Source: UBA7672 sp965279085 (GTDB lineage: Bacteria > Pseudomonadota > Alphaproteobacteria > Caulobacterales > Hyphomonadaceae). From it: DNA of 64,000 nucleotides. The DNA lies in contig OZ257149.1 in assembly GCA_965279085.1 (NCBI GenBank), positions 4,030,001 to 4,094,000 of the forward strand, in the 5' to 3' direction. The notes under the pieces are model-generated. The model had not been told where the DNA came from, made no database searches, and saw only the letters and a program-made list of their open reading frames with translations. The position numbers were made by a program, and so were the translations under genes. Shown one piece after another: positions 42,448-52,143 of the stretch; position 1 is the first letter of the stretch, and each line of letters begins with the position of its first letter.

Positions 42448-43911
42448 TTAGCCGCCCCGCGCGGCTTTCGCAAAACGCTCCAGCGCCGCCATAGCATCGT
42501 CATGCGCCGCAACGCTCGGCTGCTTGCGCGGCATTCGGTTCCAGGCATCGAGCGCCGCGATCTTGTAGGCCTCGGCGAGCGTCGGATAGTTGAACGTGTT
42601 CTCGACAAAGTAGTCGAGCGTGCCGCCAAGGTTCAGCACCGCCTGGCCGATATGGATCAGCTCGGTGGCGCCTTCGCCGACAATGTGAACGCCCAGCAGC
42701 CGCCGCGTCTCGATCGAGAAGATCATCTTCATGAAGCCGGCATTCAGCCCCATGATCTGACCGCGCGCAGTCTCGCGGAATCGCGCCACACCGCACTCAT
42801 ACGGAATGCGTTTCTCGCGCACCTGCTCCTCGGTCATGCCGATCGTCGACATTTCCGGCACGGAGTAGATGCCATACGGGAAGAACTCCGGCGGCGCTTG
42901 AGCCGGCGCATCGAAAGCGTTGCAAGCAGCGATCCGTCCTTGCTCCATCGATGTGGAAGCAAGACTCGGGAAGCCGATCACATCGCCGACCGCATAGATG
43001 TGTGACTGCTTCGTGCGGAACGTCGCGCGATCGACTTCGATCTTGCCGCGCTCATCCGTGCTGAGCCCGCAATTCTCCAGCTCCAGCGCGTCCGTCGCGC
43101 CCTTGCGGCCGGCCGCGAAGAGAACCATCTCGCTCCAGACCTGCCGGGAATCTTCCAGCTCGATCAGGCACGCATCCGGCGCAGGCCGCGTCACCTTCTT
43201 CACCTTGCTGTCCATGCGTAGCGACATGCCCCGGTCGCGTAATTCGTGGATGAACTCATCCACCAGCTCGCGGTCGATGAAAGGCAGCAGCGCATCGTTC
43301 GGCTCGATGACGGTGACTTTCACGTCCAGCGCCGAGAAGATCGTCGCATACTCGATACCGATCACGCCGCCGCCGATAACGGTCAGCGAACGGGGCAGGC
43401 GCTTCAGCTCGAGAATCTCGTCCGGGTCGAGGATTGCATCGCCATCGAACGGGATATGGCGCGGCCGATACGGCTCCGTGCCGACCGCCAGAATGAATTT
43501 CGGCGCCGTGAACCGCTGCGGGCCCATATCCGTCGCCACCTCGATATGCAGCGGATCGATGAACCGTGCTTCGCCACGAACCCATTGCACGCTGTTGCGC
43601 GCGAACTGGTGCTCGAGAATCTCCACCTCATGCTCCAGCGTGATCGACAGACGGCGCCGCAGATCCTCCGCCGTGATCTGCTGCTTGTTCCGGTGCGCAC
43701 GACCATAGAACCCACGCTCGCGCCATCCCGAAAGGTTCAGCACCGTCTCGCGCAGCGTCTTCGACGGGATCGTTCCCGTGTGCACGCAAACGCCGCCAAC
43801 GCGCTTCCCCTTCTCGACGACGAGCACGGACTTCTTGAGCTTCGCCGCCTGCACGGCCGCGCGCCTTCCTGCGGGTCCGGACCCGATGACGATGAGATCG
43901 AACGCCTGCAT
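42448..43911 (-). CDS. sthA: Si-specific NAD(P) transhydrogenase
   Basis: A 487-residue flavoprotein that moves hydride between NAD and NADP pools. The FAD motif GSGPAGRRAA begins near residue 9. The disulfide pair of related dehydrogenases is missing: the redox-active position reads VCVHTGTIPSK, with Thr in place of the second Cys, which marks the transhydrogenase. A second nucleotide fold (IGGGVIGIEYA) and the C-terminal interface domain follow. The start is the ATG at 43911 after GGAGGAG; GTG 43920 is too close. It converges with DUF2336 four bases away. Confidence 0.95.
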   Translation of the reverse strand: MQAFDLIVIGSGPAGRRAAVQAAKLKKSVLVVEKGKRVGGVCVHTGTIPSKTLRETVLNLSGWRERGFYGRAHRNKQQITAEDLRRRLSITLEHEVEILEHQFARNSVQWVRGEARFIDPLHIEVATDMGPQRFTAPKFILAVGTEPYRPRHIPFDGDAILDPDEILELKRLPRSLTVIGGGVIGIEYATIFSALDVKVTVIEPNDALLPFIDRELVDEFIHELRDRGMSLRMDSKVKKVTRPAPDACLIELEDSRQVWSEMVLFAAGRKGATDALELENCGLSTDERGKIEVDRATFRTKQSHIYAVGDVIGFPSLASTSMEQGRIAACNAFDAPAQAPPEFFPYGIYSVPEMSTIGMTEEQVREKRIPYECGVARFRETARGQIMGLNAGFMKMIFSIETRRLLGVHIVGEGATELIHIGQAVLNLGGTLDYFVENTFNYPTLAEAYKIAALDAWNRMPRKQPSVAAHDDAMAALERFAKAARGG

Positions 43912-43963
43912 GGCGGACACACTCCTCCGGCGAGGAGGCTGCCGCTGATTTGGTTAACGGCTC

Positions 43964-45310
43964 TTAACTGCCGTCTGCCTTCAGGTTCCGATCGAGAAAC
44001 GCAAGAATTGCAGGCGTATCCTGCGGCGCGGGCCCGTGCCCGGCGCCGTGCATCATGTAGACGAGGTCATGCCGCGTCGCCACGTCGAGCGGGGGAATGC
44101 CGTCCACGCCCTCCTTGCCGAACAGGCGCCAGACCGGCGTCGCCAGCCGCGCGGCGAGGAATTCGCCATAGGGGTCCGACCACGCATCCGTCTCGCCCGT
44201 GATGATCATCAGCGGCCGCGGCGCCATCATCGCCATCACCATGTGCGCATCGATCGGCAAGGACGAAGGGCTTGCGCCATAGCTGTTCCAGCGCGGCGCG
44301 AACCACCACGGGAACGCCGCCGCGACATGGCCGATGGTCTCGCCATAATTCCGCTTGCTCAGCGACCCACCGCCTTCGCCAGCACAGACGGAGATCACAG
44401 CCGCGAAACGTGGATCGTTGGCGCCGGCCCACAACGCCGTCTTGCCCAGCCGCGAGATGCCATAGAGCGCGATGCGCTTGCCATCGACAGCGGAATCCAG
44501 CGCGAGGTGATCACGCACCAGCGACAGCCCGTCGGCCCATGTCGCGACCGAGCCTGCATCATTCGCCTTGCGCGCTAGATCGTCGACGGCGCCATAGATT
44601 TTCCGCAGGCCCAGCTTCGCGCCGTTCGCGATATCCGGTTCGATCTGGCCGTAATAGACCATCGCCACGCCGTATCCCGCCGCAAGGAAAGGCGCGATGT
44701 CCTGCTTGGCGATGGCGCGCGCCTCGCGGCCGGGCACACGCCGGCCATCCATCCAGCCATCGATCTCCTTGATGCCAGTGTCGTCCACCATCACCACGCT
44801 GGGGCTAAAATTCACCATCAGCACGGTCGGCGATGGTCCCTTCGCATTTGCGGGCGTGTACAGCAGCACGTCGATCGCGTGCGAGCCGAGATCGGTCGTC
44901 GCGGTGATCGTCGATTGTGAACGCAGCGCCTTGCCGCCGAACGCGGGCACAGCGCGCTCGGAATAGTCATGCTTCAGCGTCGCTTTGCGCGTTGTCGCGA
45001 CGGAGGGCGAGACGCCATACTGGTTGTCGATCAGCAGCTGGCGGATTTCCGGACGGCGCTGGCCCAGCCAGTCATCCGTATTCTCGACGCGCCGCCCATT
45101 GCCCGCGACCAGCAGGTTCGGCTCGCTGATCGTGCCGACATTGGCTTGCGTGTAATTGACCGCGATGCCGTTGCGAACCTCGCCGGGCTGGTCCTTCAGG
45201 TAGGACGGGGCCAGCGGCGGATGACCCATCTTCAGCTCGTCCTCGCTCCACGGAAGCGAGAAGGCGCAACCTCCGAGAGCGAGCAGGCCGAACAACACCA
45301 ACGCACGCAT
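43964..45310 (-). CDS. Putative CE15-like esterase, lipoprotein
   Basis: A 448-residue exported hydrolase. A lipobox LGGC with Cys15 suggests lipidation. GISRLGK (284-290) with Ser286 matches the nucleophile motif of CE15 4-O-methylglucuronoyl methylesterases, with VCAGEGGGSL downstream for a possible acid and HGAGHGP near the end for the His. Such enzymes cut esters between lignin and glucuronoxylan. The start at 45310 lies one base after the DASS transporter stop, with GGAGG inside that gene, so the two form an operon. Substrate specificity is inferred from the motif. Confidence 0.75.
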   Translation of the reverse strand: MRALVLFGLLALGGCAFSLPWSEDELKMGHPPLAPSYLKDQPGEVRNGIAVNYTQANVGTISEPNLLVAGNGRRVENTDDWLGQRRPEIRQLLIDNQYGVSPSVATTRKATLKHDYSERAVPAFGGKALRSQSTITATTDLGSHAIDVLLYTPANAKGPSPTVLMVNFSPSVVMVDDTGIKEIDGWMDGRRVPGREARAIAKQDIAPFLAAGYGVAMVYYGQIEPDIANGAKLGLRKIYGAVDDLARKANDAGSVATWADGLSLVRDHLALDSAVDGKRIALYGISRLGKTALWAGANDPRFAAVISVCAGEGGGSLSKRNYGETIGHVAAAFPWWFAPRWNSYGASPSSLPIDAHMVMAMMAPRPLMIITGETDAWSDPYGEFLAARLATPVWRLFGKEGVDGIPPLDVATRHDLVYMMHGAGHGPAPQDTPAILAFLDRNLKADGS

Positions 45311-45311
45311 A

Positions 45312-46904
45312 CTACCTGCCTCCGAGAACCATCGGCGCCAGCGTGAGGCCGACAATCGTCAGCACCACCAGCGCGCACAGGTTCATCACGAGCCCCCGCC
45401 TGATCATGTCTGCCTGTTTTACCTTGCCCGTGCCATAGGCGATCGCATTCGACGCCGAGCCCACCGGCATGGCGAAGCCCATGGACGCCGCCATCGCCGC
45501 AGGAACAATGAAGGCCGCTGCGCCCAGCGTGTTGCTGCTCGCCGCCAGTGAGATCAGCACAGGGCCCATCAGCGAGATCGTTGCAATGTTGGAGGCGAAC
45601 TCGGTGATCACGATCACCAGCAGCCCGACCATCAGGATCACCAGCGCCGGATGCAGATCCGCAACGCCTTCGAGGCTCCGTGCCAGATACATCGACAGGC
45701 CCGAAAGCTCCGCCGCCGCCGCGAGCGCTAGACCGCCGCCGAACAACAGCAGGATACCCCACGGGATTTTCTGCGCGTCATCCCAGACAAGGATCGGCCG
45801 GTTCGCCCCGCCGCCTGCGGGCACGATGAAAAGCAGCAGCGCCCCCAGGGTCGCGATCATCGTGTCGACATGCCCGCCGTCGATGCGTGCCCCACCCAGC
45901 AGCGCCGTGCCGATCCAGTCCGCAATCAGGGTCGATACCATCCAGAGTCCGGCGATCAGGAAGAAGATCGTCGCCGTCCGCCCCTCCGGCGTCGTCAACG
46001 GGCCAAGCTTCGACAGTTCGGCTTTGACGCGCGCCTGTGCGCCCCGCGCGCCCTCCGCATCGATCTTGAGACCCCGCGAGAGAATGAACCACGCGATCGG
46101 CAGCAGCACGATCACCACGGGCACGCCGACGGCCATCCACTGGCCGAATGAAACTTCCAGTCCCTGCGCCCGCAACTGCGTCAATGCGATGCCATTGGGC
46201 GGCGTGCCGATGGGCGTCGCGAGGCCGCCGACCGTCGCCGCGTAGGCTATGCCCAGCACAAGGGCCGCCGCGAACTTCGGGTTCTCGCGGCCATTCACCG
46301 CCGATCCGGCCGCAACAGACAGCGCAAGCGGCGTCAGGATCAGCGACGTTGATGTGTTGGAAATCCACATCGAGATGAAGGCGGCCGCCAGCAGGAATCC
46401 ACCCAGCATCAGCTTGGGGTTCGCGCCGCCACGCGCCACCAGGCCATAGGCGATACGCGTGGAAAGTCCCCAGCGCTCAATGGCGATGCCGATCAGGAAT
46501 CCGCCTATGTAAAGCAGCACGATCGGATTCGCATAGTGTGCGCCGAGATCGCCGAGATTCAGCAGGCGCTCATTGGCGAGCGGAGCAGCGAGTCCGTCCC
46601 GGCACAGGCCTTCCGTCGCGCAGGCCAGCCTTCCGCGGGCATCGGTGCCGACATCGATGCCGATCAGCGGCACGGCGATGATGGGCAGCAGGGCGGTCGC
46701 GGCCAGTGGCAATGCCTCGGTGATCCACCAGGTCGCCATCAGGATCAGCATGGCCAGCACAAGCCGTGCTTCCCACGCCAGATCAGCCACAGGTAGCAGC
46801 AGCGACGCGACAGCCAATGTCGGCCCCAGCCAAAGGCCCACCCGCGCCGCGGGGCCGGTCGATCCGGCGATTTCGCTTGGCGGTGGCTGGCTGGCTTCCG
46901 GCAT
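45312..46904 (-). CDS. DASS-family anion/dicarboxylate transporter
   Basis: A 530-residue inner-membrane transporter of the divalent anion:sodium symporter family, with about 11-12 helices. STPTSLI-type motifs appear as ISNTSTSLILTPLA, and GGLATPIGTPPNGIAL is the second re-entrant signature. It probably takes up C4-dicarboxylates or similar anions with sodium. The start at 46904 (MPEASQ) follows GAGAG; a longer frame runs upstream without support. It is cotranscribed with the CE15-like esterase downstream. Confidence 0.9.
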   Translation of the reverse strand: MPEASQPPPSEIAGSTGPAARVGLWLGPTLAVASLLLPVADLAWEARLVLAMLILMATWWITEALPLAATALLPIIAVPLIGIDVGTDARGRLACATEGLCRDGLAAPLANERLLNLGDLGAHYANPIVLLYIGGFLIGIAIERWGLSTRIAYGLVARGGANPKLMLGGFLLAAAFISMWISNTSTSLILTPLALSVAAGSAVNGRENPKFAAALVLGIAYAATVGGLATPIGTPPNGIALTQLRAQGLEVSFGQWMAVGVPVVIVLLPIAWFILSRGLKIDAEGARGAQARVKAELSKLGPLTTPEGRTATIFFLIAGLWMVSTLIADWIGTALLGGARIDGGHVDTMIATLGALLLFIVPAGGGANRPILVWDDAQKIPWGILLLFGGGLALAAAAELSGLSMYLARSLEGVADLHPALVILMVGLLVIVITEFASNIATISLMGPVLISLAASSNTLGAAAFIVPAAMAASMGFAMPVGSASNAIAYGTGKVKQADMIRRGLVMNLCALVVLTIVGLTLAPMVLGGR

Positions 46905-47022
46905 GTCTCTCGCTGTTTCTGGCCCGACTTCCGGCGAACCTAGCACGCGAGAACGCGAGGGGAAGTCGCGCCGCGCGAGGCGCTGGCTCGCGCTTGCATC
47001 ACGACTCTGCCACAAGAGGGCA

Positions 47023-47946
47023 ATGCTCGACGTCGTCCTTTCGCTGGTGCCGGTATTCTCGCTGATCGCCCTCGGCGCGGTGCTGCGCCGATTCAGCCTG
47101 TTGACCGCTGAAGGGTGGGGATCGCTCGAACGTCTCACCTATTTCGTGCTGTTTCCGCCGTTGATGTTCATGAGCATCGTCAACGGCTCGTTCGCCAGCG
47201 ACGAAGCGCTGTGGCTCGGCCTCGCGCTGGCGGGAACGGTGATCACCATGGCGGCGCTGATGCTGCTGGCGCGGCCTCTGCTGGCGAAGGATGGACCGCA
47301 ATTCTCGTCGGTATTCCAGGCCGGCATTCGCTGGAACGGCTATGTGGCATTGGGCGTGATCGCCGGCCTGCACGGAGAGATTGGCGTCGGCCTTTCCGCC
47401 ATCGGCTTTGCCGTGCTTGTGCCGATCAACAACGTCATGAGCGTGCTGGTGCTCAGCCGCTATGCCAGCGAAAAGCCCGCGCCCTTCCTGCGCGTGCTGC
47501 GCTCCGTCGCCACAAACCCGCTGATCCTGTCCACCGTGCTGGCGATCATCCTCGTCTCGCTCGGCGTGCGGATCACCAAGCCTGTCGCGGACACGCTGAC
47601 CTTGCTGGGCGACGCCACGGTGTCGCTGGGCCTGATCTGCGTCGGCGCCGCGCTCGACTTCGGTTCCATGAAGGCCGCCAGATGGCCGCTGGTCGCCGGA
47701 ACGCTGTTGCGTCTCGTCGTGATGCCCGGTGTCGCCGCCGGCCTGTGCTTCGCCATCGGTCTGTCGAAAATGGCGTTCGAGATCGCGATGGTCTGCGTGG
47801 CGGCTCCGGTCGCAACCTCTGCCTACATTCTCGCCCGCCAGCTCGGCGGGGATGCACGCCTGATGGCCAACATCATCACGCTCACCACGCTGTTGAGCCT
47901 GATCACCATCCCGCTTACGCTGTGGCTGATCGAATTCCTGATCTGA
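47023..47946 (+). CDS. AEC-family transporter
   Basis: A 307-residue membrane protein with ten predicted helices, matching the auxin efflux carrier family of bacteria, some members of which carry malonate or malate. GAVLRRFSLLTAEGWGSLERLTYFVLFPPLMF is the conserved N-terminal half-repeat opening. The start at 47023 follows AGAGGG. It is divergent from the DASS gene across 118 bases and convergent with a GNAT gene 16 bases on. Substrate is unknown. Confidence 0.88.
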   Translation: MLDVVLSLVPVFSLIALGAVLRRFSLLTAEGWGSLERLTYFVLFPPLMFMSIVNGSFASDEALWLGLALAGTVITMAALMLLARPLLAKDGPQFSSVFQAGIRWNGYVALGVIAGLHGEIGVGLSAIGFAVLVPINNVMSVLVLSRYASEKPAPFLRVLRSVATNPLILSTVLAIILVSLGVRITKPVADTLTLLGDATVSLGLICVGAALDFGSMKAARWPLVAGTLLRLVVMPGVAAGLCFAIGLSKMAFEIAMVCVAAPVATSAYILARQLGGDARLMANIITLTTLLSLITIPLTLWLIEFLI

Positions 47947-47962
47947 TCGCACTTCTGATTGC

Positions 47963-48463
47963 TCAGAGGGACTTCACCATGAAGACCAGATCGAGGCTCT
48001 TGCCGAACTTCCGGCCGACGCCCTTCAGATTGCCCTGAACCTCGAACCCCGCCTGTTCGTGCAGGGCGATGGACGCTCCGTTCGTGCTGTCGATCCCGCC
48101 CACCATGGCCGCCAGCCCCATCACTCGCGCCCGCACGACCAACTCGTTGAGGATCGCCCTCCCAACGCCACGCCGCTGCGCATCCGGGGAGACATAGACA
48201 GAATGCTCCACCGTCTTCACATAACCGGGAAAATCCCTGAACACACCGAAGCTGCCATAGCCCAGCACGCGGCCGCCAGGATCCACTGCCACGATCACCG
48301 GAAACCCCGCGCCATTGCGCGCCGACAACCAGTTACGCCGCTGCTCCAGCGTCGTTTCCGTCTCCGACCAGATCGAGAAAGTCTCGCGCACCGCATGATT
48401 GAAGATCGCGACCACGCCGGGCAGGTGAGCCTCGCTGGCGTCCACGATCTCGAACCCGGCCAT
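47963..48463 (-). CDS. GNAT N-acetyltransferase (PAT-like)
   Basis: A 166-residue GNAT fold protein. EHSVYVSPDAQRRGVGRAIL is the acetyl-CoA motif (RRGVGR), and HEQAGFE follows as the usual motif B region. Its pattern, with FNHAVRETFSIWSE near the N-terminus, is closest to phosphinothricin/methionine-derivative acetyltransferases. GGAGAGG precedes the start. It is divergent from the acyl-CoA ligase. The substrate is a small amine, not further defined. Confidence 0.87.
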   Translation of the reverse strand: MAGFEIVDASEAHLPGVVAIFNHAVRETFSIWSETETTLEQRRNWLSARNGAGFPVIVAVDPGGRVLGYGSFGVFRDFPGYVKTVEHSVYVSPDAQRRGVGRAILNELVVRARVMGLAAMVGGIDSTNGASIALHEQAGFEVQGNLKGVGRKFGKSLDLVFMVKSL

Positions 48464-48624
48464 ATGCCTCTCCGCTCATGCCGCAGCGCGGCGCGTCCGT
48501 TGCTCACTTTTGTCGCAACAACCCGCCGCCCGCCAGCGCTTTTCGCGCGCGCGAAACCCTAGCCCGCCCTGCGCCCATGTGCTTTTCAGGGGGCAAGAAG
48601 ACTTCAAGGGTAAGGGAAGCAGTC

Positions 48625-50364
48625 ATGGCCGAAGCCGCATTTCCGGTGATGTCGATCGCACAGTGCGACGCGCTGATGACCGCCCCCGGCGCCCGCTTCG
48701 AGCTGGAAGAGAAGGTCATCAACGGCGTCACGCTGAAGACCTACAAGAACGCCCCGCCCACCCTGCGCGCCTGCGTGCTGAACTCGATCAACTGGGGCGA
48801 TCGCGAATTCCTCGTCTACGAGGACGAACGCGTCACCTTCGCCGCTCACTACAAGGCCGTGACCCACCTTGCCGCCGCCCTTCGCAACCAGTTCGGCGTG
48901 AAGAAGGGCGATCGCGTCGCCATCGTCATGCGGAACTATCCGCAATGGCCGGTCAGCTTTTTCGCTGCCCTCGTCATCGGCGCCATCGCGACCCCGCTCA
49001 ACTCCTGGTGGACAGGCGAGGAGCTGGAATACGGCCTCGCCGACTCGGGCGCGAAAGTCGCCATCGTCGACCCCGAGAAGCTCGAACGCATCCGCGAACA
49101 CCTGCCGAAGCTCTCCCAGCTCCAGCACATCATCGTCGCACGCGGCGGCGAGGAAGAGGCCGACCCACGCATCTCCTCGCTGGAAAAGATCATCGGCGCC
49201 GCGAAATCTTGGGCCAGCCTGCCCGACATCGCCATGCCCGACGCCGAGATCGGCCCGGAAGACGACGCCACCATCATGTACACCTCCGGCACCACCGGAA
49301 AACCGAAGGGCGCCCTCGCCACCCATCGTGGCATCTGCTCGAACGTGTTCAACGGCCTCGCCTGTCAGGCCCGCCACTTCGTCCGCCAGGGCCAGCAGCC
49401 GCCCGTCCGCGACCCGAAGGTCGATCCGCCGCGCATCCCGCTGCTGGCGATCCCGTTCTTCCACGCCACCGGCGCCTTCTCGAACCTCGTCCCCGCCATC
49501 ATCAACGCCGACAAGATCGTCACGATGTACAAGTGGGATCCGGCCGAGGCGCTGGAGATCATTCAGCGCGAGAAGGTCACCACCATCGGCGGCGTGCCCG
49601 CCATCGCCTGGCAGGTGCTGGAGCACCCCGATCGCGACAAGTACGATCTCTCCTCGATCCAGTTCGTGGCTTATGGCGGCGCGCCTTCCGCGCCCGAACT
49701 GGTAGCCACCATCAAGCGCAAATTCCCGAACGGCCTCGCCTCCAATGGCTGGGGCATGACTGAAACCTGCGCCGCCTCGTGCGTGAACTTCGGCAAGGAC
49801 TACGAGCTGCGCCCGGATTCATGCGGCGCCGCCGCCCCGGCGATGGATTTCAAGATTGTCGGCGGCAAGGGCGAGACGCTCGGCCCGAACGAAGTCGGCG
49901 AGCTGTGGGTCAAGGGCCCCAACAACTGCAAGCTGTACTGGAACAAGCCGGAAGCCACCGCCAAGACCTACATTGATGGCTGGGTCGTCACCGGCGATGT
50001 CGGGCGCATCGATGAAGACGGCTTCGTCTTCCTGATGGACCGCGCGAAGGACATGCTTATCCGCGGCGGCGAGAACATCTACTGCATCGAGGTCGAGAAC
50101 GCGATCTACGATCACCCCGCCATCATGGACGCCGCCATCGTCGGCATCCCGCACAAGGTGCTGGGCGAGGAGGTTGGCGCCGTGGTGCAGGTGAAGCCGG
50201 AGATGGACGTCACAGTCGACGAACTCCGCCGCTTCGTCGCTGGCAAGATCGCGGGCTTCAAGGTGCCGGTCGAAATCCAGATCCAGCGCGAGCCGCTGCC
50301 TCGCAACGCCAATGGCAAGATCATGAAGAACGAGCTGCGCGCCCGTTTCACGCCGCGCGGCTAG
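48625..50364 (+). CDS. AMP-dependent acyl-CoA synthetase/ligase
   Basis: A 579-residue adenylate-forming ligase that activates a carboxylic acid with ATP and joins CoA. The phosphate-binding loop is MYTSGTTGKPKGALATH, followed by GWGMTETCA and the core GDVGRIDEDGFVFLMDRAKDMLIRGGENIYC; the C-terminal Lys in NANGKIMKNELR is the catalytic lysine. The start at 48625 (MAEAAF) follows AGGGAAG. It is probably a long- or medium-chain or aryl acid ligase and complements the acyl-CoA dehydrogenase and hydratases of this window. Two small genes follow. Confidence 0.93.
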   Translation: MAEAAFPVMSIAQCDALMTAPGARFELEEKVINGVTLKTYKNAPPTLRACVLNSINWGDREFLVYEDERVTFAAHYKAVTHLAAALRNQFGVKKGDRVAIVMRNYPQWPVSFFAALVIGAIATPLNSWWTGEELEYGLADSGAKVAIVDPEKLERIREHLPKLSQLQHIIVARGGEEEADPRISSLEKIIGAAKSWASLPDIAMPDAEIGPEDDATIMYTSGTTGKPKGALATHRGICSNVFNGLACQARHFVRQGQQPPVRDPKVDPPRIPLLAIPFFHATGAFSNLVPAIINADKIVTMYKWDPAEALEIIQREKVTTIGGVPAIAWQVLEHPDRDKYDLSSIQFVAYGGAPSAPELVATIKRKFPNGLASNGWGMTETCAASCVNFGKDYELRPDSCGAAAPAMDFKIVGGKGETLGPNEVGELWVKGPNNCKLYWNKPEATAKTYIDGWVVTGDVGRIDEDGFVFLMDRAKDMLIRGGENIYCIEVENAIYDHPAIMDAAIVGIPHKVLGEEVGAVVQVKPEMDVTVDELRRFVAGKIAGFKVPVEIQIQREPLPRNANGKIMKNELRARFTPRG

Positions 50365-50528
50365 TTTCGGATCGATCTCGCCACAATCTGCGCCGATGGA
50401 CCGCCCGCAGCAGCAACATGACGGCTTCTACATCCGTTTTTCGCTATTGTTCCAATCCGGAACGGAATGCTGGAACCCGCCGCACGCGACACGCGTTCCC
50501 CTCACGCAACATATGCGAGGGACATCAC

Positions 50529-50753
50529 ATGAGCCGCTCTGTGGTCTGGTCGATACTGGTTTTCACCGTCTTCGCCTTCATGGCGATGATCGTCTTCTTC
50601 TGGATTCGCGACGGATCGCTTCAGGATGCTGGCGCATCGATGGACAATCTGCTCGGCAAGACGGGCAGCGAGATCGCCTCGACCACCGGCGAAGTTGTCG
50701 ATTCGACCGGCGCAGCCATCGATCGCGCAACCGATGGCGACGATCGCACCTAG
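50529..50753 (+). CDS. Small single-helix membrane protein (twin copy 1)
   Basis: A 74-residue protein with one hydrophobic helix (about 5-24) then FFWIRDGSLQDAG and a polar tail ending ATDGDDRT. GAGGGA stands before the ATG at 50529. It is a clear paralogue of the next gene, 25 bases downstream, sharing W-[IM]-RDGSL-[EQ]-x-AG and the same last eight residues. No function is known; the two may form a membrane complex. Confidence 0.65.
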   Translation: MSRSVVWSILVFTVFAFMAMIVFFWIRDGSLQDAGASMDNLLGKTGSEIASTTGEVVDSTGAAIDRATDGDDRT

Positions 50754-50777
50754 GTCTTTCCTCAATGGAGTAGGCAC

Positions 50778-51005
50778 ATGCGCCTGCTAGCCACGATTGT
50801 TGTCGGCCTCGTCGTTGTCTTTGTCGGCGTGCTGGGTTTCTACTGGATGCGTGACGGATCGCTCGAAAGCGCCGGCCGCGAGATGGACAAGGATCTGTCC
50901 GGTATCGACCGTACGACCCAGCCGCTGCAGGACTCGCTCGGAAAGGTCGGCGAGGGCGTGAAGGACACTGTCGACAACGCCACTGATGGCGACGACCGCA
51001 CCTAG
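50778..51005 (+). CDS. Small single-helix membrane protein (twin copy 2)
   Basis: A 75-residue protein with one helix (about 5-23), then FYWMRDGSLESAG and a tail ending ATDGDDRT. It duplicates the preceding gene, including GATGGCGACGA-CGCACCTAG at the 3' end. The two are likely cotranscribed. Its stop shares CTAG (51002-51005) with the convergent CorA-like gene. Function is unknown. Confidence 0.65.
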   Translation: MRLLATIVVGLVVVFVGVLGFYWMRDGSLESAGREMDKDLSGIDRTTQPLQDSLGKVGEGVKDTVDNATDGDDRT

Positions 51006-52021
51006 ATCCAGCGCCGCCATTTCAGGAAACCAAGCAGCGACACGCCCAGTATCACCGTGATCACGACCACCGCGGGGAATGACCAGGTCTGCTCGGCATA
51101 TGGAATACCCGCCAGGTTCATCCCCAGCAGGCCGGTGACGAAAGTCAGCGGCAGGAAGAATGCCGATACGAGCGATAGCACCAGTAGCCGGCGATTCAGC
51201 TGTTCCTGTCTCTGGCCAGCGACCTGATCCTGCAGAACCGCCGCGCGATCCCGGATCGAATCCAGTTCCTCCGCGATGCGCGTGATGCGGTCTCCCGTTT
51301 CACGCAGGTGCATCGAGTGGTCCTGGTCGAACAGCAGCCGGCCTTCCCGCATCAGCTGCGCCATGGCTTCGCGCTGCGGCAGGATATAGCGGCGCAGGAT
51401 CAGGATGGTCCGCCGGAATTCCGCCAGCGTCGTGGCCGGCAGCCGGTCGCGTGAACTGAGCAACGTCTCCTCGAACTCGTCCGCCTCGTCCTTCAGCTGG
51501 TCGACCACGGGCTCGATCTTGTCGATCAGTCGCTCGGCGATCGCCACCAGCAGGCCGCCGGGCGTCGGGTTTTCGAGAATTCCGGACGAAACATCCTCGC
51601 GCACATCGTGCACCGCCTTCACGGGATATGACCGCATCGATATTACGAGGTTCTGCGTCGCCCAGATGCGGACGGAGATCATGTCCTCCGGCTCGGCCCC
51701 CGGATTGTGGTTGATGCCACGCAGGTTCAGCAGCAGCCCGTCCTCATAGGCAGCGCAGCGCGGCCGGGTCTCGGATTGCAGAAGGGCGGTGATGACGGTC
51801 TCGTCGAGATCGCTCGACTCCTCCAGCCATTCGCGTGTCTCGGCGGCCAGCCGGTTGAAGTGCAGCCACCGCCAGCCCGCCTTGGGGCACGCAGCCGTCG
51901 GCTTCACTTTCGGCCAGTCGATCTTCTCGACAACACCATCCGCTGGAAAGTCGAACCCGAAGATGAACGCTTCCGCATTCGGCTCTGAATGGTCATTGCG
52001 CTCGATAGGGGCGACAGGCAT
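51002..52021 (-). CDS. CorA/ZntB-family cation transporter
   Basis: A 339-residue member of the CorA metal-ion transporter family. The large N-terminal cytoplasmic domain and long coiled-coil helix are followed by two C-terminal helices with the signature GMN in LLGMNLAGIPY. The N-terminal half (ARDHVR-like segments such as WLHFNRLAAETREWLEE) is closer to ZntB-type proteins, so zinc or another divalent cation is plausible. It is divergent from tlyA across 122 bases. Ion specificity cannot be settled here. Confidence 0.88.
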   Translation of the reverse strand: MPVAPIERNDHSEPNAEAFIFGFDFPADGVVEKIDWPKVKPTAACPKAGWRWLHFNRLAAETREWLEESSDLDETVITALLQSETRPRCAAYEDGLLLNLRGINHNPGAEPEDMISVRIWATQNLVISMRSYPVKAVHDVREDVSSGILENPTPGGLLVAIAERLIDKIEPVVDQLKDEADEFEETLLSSRDRLPATTLAEFRRTILILRRYILPQREAMAQLMREGRLLFDQDHSMHLRETGDRITRIAEELDSIRDRAAVLQDQVAGQRQEQLNRRLLVLSLVSAFFLPLTFVTGLLGMNLAGIPYAEQTWSFPAVVVITVILGVSLLGFLKWRRWI

Positions 52022-52143
52022 GGGCGCTCTTCGTGCAGCTGCTCGCTGCCTTCTAGACCGGTTCCGGTTTAAGCGGCTAGGGGCGTAGCGACGCCGCTGG
52101 TTCCCCAGCCGGTCTGCCGCTATTTAGATCCCTTGGAGGCGAT

